Shown here in pieces: positions 60,011 through 64,000 of a DNA stretch of 64,000 nt (positions are counted from its first letter, which is position 1; every line of letters begins with the position of its first letter). The notes under the pieces are model-generated. The model searched no databases and was not told where the DNA came from. It saw only the letters and a program-made list of their open reading frames with translations. The DNA is from CAZLDI01 sp964558415 (lineage in GTDB: Bacteria > Chloroflexota > Dehalococcoidia > SM23-28-2 > RBG-16-64-32): positions 136,627 through 200,626 of the forward strand of contig CAZLDI010000003.1 in the NCBI GenBank assembly GCA_964558415.1, read 5' to 3'. The position numbers and the translations under genes were made by a program.

Positions 60011-60037
60011 AGAAAAAAAGAGGCGCCCTGAGGCGCC
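60011..60037 (-). terminator. intrinsic terminator in the pstS leader
   Basis: Minus strand GGCGCC-TCAG-GGCGCC followed by TC and seven T. It lies between the putative pst promoter and the pstS start, about 100 bases upstream of the ATG, so it would attenuate pst transcription; alternatively it ends an unseen upstream transcript. Confidence 0.75.
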
Positions 60038-60076
60038 ACACTGATTTCCGTGTGAATTCGACGGTTCACTGTCTGC

Positions 60077-60118
60077 AGGCTAGCATGGGCGATCCCTATC
60101 AGTCAACATCTGGTGAAT
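60077..60118 (-). promoter_or_regulatory. pst promoter with PHO-box-like repeat
   Basis: Minus strand ATTCACC-AGAT-GTTGACT (60118-60101), two heptamers at 11-base period; the second overlaps a -35 TTGACT, with TAGCCT 18 bases on. Placement of an activator site over the -35 is typical of PhoB/PhoP-controlled promoters. The remaining 59911-60354 gap shows no gene. Confidence 0.45.
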
Positions 60119-60354
60119 AGAACGACTCTATTCCTGCTAGTGCGCCGGCAGGGACGGTTCTGGGCTAATCGTTGCGAACCCCGCGGCCGCAGGCGCGCTC
60201 AGCCAACCGACGTCGGCCTCAGGAGAAGTTCAAGCTATGATGAGCGACATCGACATCAATCGAACATCCTGCTGATCTTGTGAGTGCTGACCCGGACACA
60301 GACCTGAGAGCGTTGCGGGGCCGCACTCCGGAGCGGTACGATTTCAAGCAGCGG

Positions 60355-60429
60355 GGGCCTGTAGCTCAGCGGTAGAGCTCCGGACTTTTAATCCGGGAGT
60401 CGTGGGTTCGAATCCCACCGGGCCCTCCA
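60355..60429 (+). tRNA. tRNA-Lys (anticodon TTT)
   Basis: Full cloverleaf: acceptor GGGCCTG/CGGGCCC with one T-G pair, D arm GCTC/GAGC, anticodon arm CCGGA/TCCGG with loop CTTTTAA, T arm GTGGG/CCCAC with TTCGAAT, discriminator T, and encoded CCA. Confidence 0.97.
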
Positions 60430-60523
60430 CAGATTTCATGTACGCAGCGCCAACTGAAGGCGCTCTAGAATCGCGCGTCTCGGTTCGTTTGACATCAGGG
60501 CTGGCAGCAACCTGAACGCGAAA

Positions 60524-61351
60524 TTAGATTATCTCGCGCCGCGCGAACAGCCAGGCCGCTGCAACGATTGGTATGGCCGCCCAGGCAGCGAGTGCCGCGG
60601 AGAGGATGGCGGTGGCGCCGGTGGCGCCGACGCTCTCCAGCAGGTACGAGCCGAACGGGCCCAGCACCTCGAGGTCTGGTTCGAGCTGGATGATCGCCAG
60701 GACGCGTACGACCTCCACGGGGTTGAGCAGAAGAGCGACGAGCAAACCAGTCCCACCGAGAGATGTCTGCGACACCGCGCCGATAAGGACAAGGTCGAAG
60801 AACAGCACGGCCACGAACCATACCATCATGGCGACGCCGAGCGCTTGCACGCGGCTGGTGGAAACGACCGAGATGAGCAGGCCGAGGCCAGTCATCACAG
60901 CGGTTAGCGCGAGGATGAGGCAGACAAGCGTGATGTAGGTCGAGACATCGACTGACGAGGCAAAGGTAGCGATGACGACGCCCCCAACACCGAATCCGGC
61001 GATGGTGGCGATGGCGATGGCAGAGGTTAGCCCGACGAACTTACCAAGAAGCAGGTCGAGCCGGCTGATCGGCTGCGAGAGCAGGTACGTGAGGCGCCCG
61101 CGGTCCCGCTCGCCGGCGATGCCCCCGGCGCCGAGAGAGAGCGCGATGAGCGGCGACAGCAGCAGACACAGGTTCAGGAGACTGGCTGTGGTGCGGCTGA
61201 AGTTCTCGAACCCAAGACCGCCCAGGTTCTTCTGGCCGAGGTACGAGAGGCCGAACGCCAGGGCCGCAAACACGGCGGCGTAAAGGGGGAGCCAGCGCCC
61301 GGCAACTGCGTCCTGGACCTCCTTGCGCGCGATCGTCGTCACGGCGTTCAC
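60524..61351 (-). CDS. nosY: ABC transporter permease, NosY-like
   Basis: 275 residues, six membrane helices. The N-terminal ARKEVQDAVAGRWLPLYA and the loop GERDRGRLTYLLSQPISRLDLLLGK are NosY/ABC-2 features. It overlaps nosF by 4 bases. With NosD and NosF it is thought to supply a sulfur or copper species for maturing the copper centres of nitrous oxide reductase. Confidence 0.85.
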   Translation of the reverse strand: MNAVTTIARKEVQDAVAGRWLPLYAAVFAALAFGLSYLGQKNLGGLGFENFSRTTASLLNLCLLLSPLIALSLGAGGIAGERDRGRLTYLLSQPISRLDLLLGKFVGLTSAIAIATIAGFGVGGVVIATFASSVDVSTYITLVCLILALTAVMTGLGLLISVVSTSRVQALGVAMMVWFVAVLFFDLVLIGAVSQTSLGGTGLLVALLLNPVEVVRVLAIIQLEPDLEVLGPFGSYLLESVGATGATAILSAALAAWAAIPIVAAAWLFARREII

Positions 61352-62193
61352 GGCCGTGCCTCCTCGCCGTCTCGGCGCGATGCGAGTTCCCGGCTGAGCG
61401 CGGTTTCGATGTTCGTCTCCTCAGGCGAGATGTGGTCTGGCTTGATTCCGACGTCAGCGAGCGCCGAGAGGAAGGCAGCCGGGGCGGTGCCGTTCAGGGT
61501 CACGACGAAGCGATTTTCCGCCCGGCGGTTGGCCAGCTCTGCAGCGGACATGTCGAGGATAATGTGGCCACGCTCCAGGACGATGAAGCGGTCAGCCAGC
61601 CCGCTGATACTCTCGGTGAAGTGGGTAGACAGGGCAACCGTCTTGCCCTCACTCCGCAGATCTCGCAGCATGTCGTGGAACTGCTGGCGACTCTCCAGGT
61701 CCAGGTTGGCTGTAGGTTCGTCCAGCAGCAGAACCGGCGGGTCCGAAAGCAGCGCAGCGGCCAGGGCGAGTCGCTGCCGCATGCCGCCCGAGAGCTCGCC
61801 GGCCTTCATCCGCCGCTCTTCGAACAAGTTGACTCGCCGTAGCAAGGTCTCGACCCGCGCGGGCCCGACACCCTTGAGTCCGGCAAAGAACTGCAGCGCG
61901 CCCTCGGTGGTGTCGGCTGCATCAAACGCCGGCGTCTGCGGCAGGTACCCGATGAGCCGCCGAGCGTCCTTGCCCCGGTCGCGGACGGACTTCCCGCCGA
62001 CCTCGACAGAGCCCTGGAAGCTGGTGATACCGAGGATGCACTTGAATGTAGTTGTCTTGCCCGCTCCGTTTGGCCCCAGGAGCGCAACGATTTGGCCGGG
62101 CTTCAGGGCGAACGTGAGGTTGTCGATGGCTGTGGTACGGCCGTAGCCCTTGGTCAGGCCGGTCACGGCTACGGCAGGCGCCAGTTCCGTCAT
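61348..62193 (-). CDS. nosF: ABC transporter ATPase, NosF-like
   Basis: 281 residues. Walker A GPNGAGKTT, LSGGMRQRLALAAALL, Walker B VLLLDEPTANLD, H-loop STHF; the C-terminal extension (RFVVTLNGTAPAAFLSALAD) is typical of NosF-type exporters. Start and stop each overlap a neighbour by 4 bases, so nosDFY is one coupled operon. Confidence 0.9.
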   Translation of the reverse strand: MTELAPAVAVTGLTKGYGRTTAIDNLTFALKPGQIVALLGPNGAGKTTTFKCILGITSFQGSVEVGGKSVRDRGKDARRLIGYLPQTPAFDAADTTEGALQFFAGLKGVGPARVETLLRRVNLFEERRMKAGELSGGMRQRLALAAALLSDPPVLLLDEPTANLDLESRQQFHDMLRDLRSEGKTVALSTHFTESISGLADRFIVLERGHIILDMSAAELANRRAENRFVVTLNGTAPAAFLSALADVGIKPDHISPEETNIETALSRELASRRDGEEARP

Positions 62194-63737
62194 CCCACCC
62201 TCCCCGCTAGTCTGACGAGCCGCCCGACGGCGCGCCCCAACACATAGGTCGCATCCACGTCGAGGAACGCCTGCAGAAGTGCGGCTGACAGGAGCAACAG
62301 AAGCGCACTCACGATCAGCAGATTCGCGTTGAGCCCGGCGTCACGGGCCAGCGCCGGGCCGGGCGCCTCCATCAGCGGTCCACTGTCGCGCATCACCGCG
62401 TCGTACTCGTACACAGGAAACATATCAGCGGCGATGTCGATCGCCTGCTGAGCCACCGTGAACTGGAAGACTCTCAGGCCGTCGGCGCTGGCGAGCCCTC
62501 CGGCGAACGGGGGCCGGGGCTCGTAGGGCCTGTCGCCGACACCGTCGCCGTTCGCGTCGTACCCGCTGTAATCGCTCCAGTAGTTCCCCCGGCCACTGAG
62601 GGTCCACACGGCCGACTCCGGGCGGGAACTCGCTGAGGGTGTCGGCACGCTCTGCGAGCCCGTTTGCCCGGAGTGACCGTTATGGCTGGTGTTGGCGGGG
62701 GCGGATTCTGTCGATGGGGCGGCTCCGTGGCTGAGCGCACCACTGAGCGCCTGCACCTGCACGGTATTCTCTATCATCGCATTTTCTACGAACGTGATCG
62801 GCGCGTTCGTGAACAGACCGATGCCGGTGTCGTTGAGGGCAAGGGTGTTGGCTAAGAATGTCGCAGATGCGCCTGCCGAGTTCGGAGTGCCCTCAACCGT
62901 GATTCCGTACTTGTTGCGGAGGATGTTGTTGCCTTCCACGAAGATGTTATCGACGTCCTTGATCAGCATGCCGGCGCCGCTGGCGCCTTTTCGGTTGTTG
63001 GAAAGCTCGTTGTCCTTCAGCAGCAGGTCGTGCGAGAACATGAGGACCGCACCGGCAAGATTGTCCCGGAACGTGTTCTCCAGGATGCGATTGTTATCGG
63101 ACGACATGAAGTGCAACGCATAGCGGCTGTCGGTCACGGTGTTCTGCCCGATGCCGTTGTCGTCCGAGAATTCGAGGTGGATCCCGTCACCAGAGTGAGT
63201 GATGTTGTTCGCGCGAATCGCCGCCCCCTCAACCTCCCACAGGTAGATGCCATGTCCGCGCCTCTCCTGGGGGATGTCAGCGCCCTGGTCGATGTCGTTG
63301 AACGCTATCGTCGCGTGGTGGCTGCCCGTCACGTGTATTCCGTACAGGGAGTCGCGTATCTTGTTCGATCGAATGGCTGGCTCGTGAGCGTTCACGACTT
63401 TTATCGCCGCGCCCTCTTGGGACACGGCGCGCCCGCTGCCCACGATTTCGAATCCGGAGAGGGTGACGCCAGCAGCTCCGATGATCGTCACGACGTCGCC
63501 CTCGCCACCGCCGTCGATTATGGGTGAACCTACGCCGACAAGGGATAGCGGCTTGTCGATGATGATGTGCTCGCGGTAGACGCCTCCCTCAACGGTTATG
63601 CTGTCCCCGGGCGCCGCGGAGTCTATGAGCGCCTGGAGGGCGGCCGTGCCTGCGTCAGCGCGATCCGTCGAAACGGTCGAAGCGAAGGCGGCAAAGCCCA
63701 GGAGAACCGCCACGAGCAGGCAAGCGGCTTTTGGCAT
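62190..63737 (-). CDS. nosD: NosD-like periplasmic beta-helix protein with C-terminal membrane helix
   Basis: 515 residues. Signal peptide, then right-handed beta-helix repeats of the CASH/NosD type (GVYREHIIIDKPLSLVGVGS, LYGIHVTGSHHATIAFNDID, LEFSDDNGIGQNTVTDSRYA, FSHDLLLKDNELSNNRKGAS), and the conserved GRGNYWSDYSGYDANGDGVG. A Ser/Gly-rich linker splits the late part and a hydrophobic helix near 470-490 anchors the C-terminus, unusual for a protein generally described as soluble. Confidence 0.9.
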   Translation of the reverse strand: MPKAACLLVAVLLGFAAFASTVSTDRADAGTAALQALIDSAAPGDSITVEGGVYREHIIIDKPLSLVGVGSPIIDGGGEGDVVTIIGAAGVTLSGFEIVGSGRAVSQEGAAIKVVNAHEPAIRSNKIRDSLYGIHVTGSHHATIAFNDIDQGADIPQERRGHGIYLWEVEGAAIRANNITHSGDGIHLEFSDDNGIGQNTVTDSRYALHFMSSDNNRILENTFRDNLAGAVLMFSHDLLLKDNELSNNRKGASGAGMLIKDVDNIFVEGNNILRNKYGITVEGTPNSAGASATFLANTLALNDTGIGLFTNAPITFVENAMIENTVQVQALSGALSHGAAPSTESAPANTSHNGHSGQTGSQSVPTPSASSRPESAVWTLSGRGNYWSDYSGYDANGDGVGDRPYEPRPPFAGGLASADGLRVFQFTVAQQAIDIAADMFPVYEYDAVMRDSGPLMEAPGPALARDAGLNANLLIVSALLLLLSAALLQAFLDVDATYVLGRAVGRLVRLAGRVG

Positions 63738-63746
63738 GCCCCTACC

Positions 63747-63989
63747 TCAACCCTGGCGTCCAGCCGCCTGCGGCGTGGAAGCCCGAGGCGTCGCGATAGG
63801 CGAAGAATGTGGCCAGCGCTGCTGCAACCATCGAACGGCTAGAGGCAGGAACGTGATGGCCACCGCTGCCAGAACCATCAGATAGAAACCAATCTCGAAC
63901 CCCGTCTCCGAGTTAAAGTTCCAGACCTTGGTTGATCCGAGCACTTTGGGCGTGAAGTCGCCGGTGTTGAGGGCGGCTTCCGGATTCAT
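63747..63989 (-). CDS. small single-pass membrane protein upstream of nosD
   Basis: 80 residues if the ATG at 63989 is the start. FTPKVLGSTKVWNFNSETGF precedes one membrane helix (about residues 33-53) and a Pro/Ser-rich tail. Nine bases separate it from nosD, so it is in the nos operon. No ribosome binding site is visible and the frame is open to the window edge, so it may be the 3' part of a longer gene. Family not recognised. Confidence 0.5.
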   Translation of the reverse strand: MNPEAALNTGDFTPKVLGSTKVWNFNSETGFEIGFYLMVLAAVAITFLPLAVRWLQQRWPHSSPIATPRASTPQAAGRQG

Positions 63990-64000
63990 GGTGTGCCCGT

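Noticed and set aside
1..64000. CRISPR array, prophage or rRNA operon
   Set aside because: No regularly spaced repeats, no phage structural genes and no rRNA sequence were seen; the only mobile gene is the RAYT.

Overview
The window is high-GC bacterial chromosome, densely coded on both strands, with many 1-4 base start/stop overlaps. The gene mix fits a monoderm, probably aerobic or facultative environmental bacterium: lipoprotein binding proteins, a SipW/TasA-type secreted matrix locus, several non-heme di-iron ferritin-like proteins, LLM flavin oxidoreductase, CaiB CoA-transferase, NosDFY and a B12 uptake/adenosylation cluster. Chloroflexota (Dehalococcoidia-like) is my best guess. No rRNA or phylogenetic marker was available, so this is inference.

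Layout. 1-8.0 kb: the end of a peptide-type solute-binding protein, an atypical SDR, then an adenosylcobalamin riboswitch with terminator driving btuFCD, followed by a cob(I)alamin adenosyltransferase, a histidine phosphatase and a rhomboid protease. 8.0-12.5 kb: a REP-associated tyrosine transposase with a palindrome inside its own gene, then two paralogous ferritin-like proteins. One has a full di-iron site; the other has lost most ligands and carries an N-terminal duplicated helical module. An SCP2-like small protein follows them. 12.6-17 kb: MBL hydrolase, SppA-like protease, a peroxiredoxin-like selenoprotein (in-frame TGA plus SECIS-like hairpin), an ArsA-like protein with a ruined P-loop, and a small wHTH/membrane-protein operon. 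17-22.5 kb: lipid genes (PlsC, FabI), an ECF sigma factor, a CaiB transferase, a decayed toxin-antitoxin remnant and a sirtuin.

22.5-28.7 kb is a thiamine region: thiD, then a TPP riboswitch controlling cytX-thiG-tenI-like-thiS-thiO, with thiE convergent. Beside it is a 34-residue membrane protein with PHO-box-like repeats upstream. 28.7-36 kb: alpha/beta hydrolases, a second di-iron cluster (ferritin-like, ferredoxin, ferritin-like) and a divergent LLM oxidoreductase. 36-45 kb: a HEPN/MNT pair, an SPFH protein with five tandem beta-type repeats, amidohydrolase, RecQ. 45-50.4 kb: a PAS/GAF-LuxR regulator divergent from a TasA-like protein, SipW-type signal peptidase and a fibronectin-III protein. 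50.5-54 kb: an SbcD/YhaO-SbcC/YhaN pair under a promoter with a LexA-like box. 54-60 kb: a pseudo-receiver OmpR-type regulator, a degenerate ECF-like protein, phoU and pstSCAB with a structured leader. 60.3 kb: tRNA-Lys(TTT). 60.5-64 kb: nosDFY and a small membrane protein at the window edge.

The most interesting items are the selenoprotein, the active/inactive ferritin-like pair, the phosphate locus with two degenerate regulators and terminator-like hairpins in its leader and signal-peptide codons, and the SipW matrix locus. Many genes have a -10 hexamer 6-13 bases before the start codon and no ribosome binding site, which suggests leaderless transcripts are common here.
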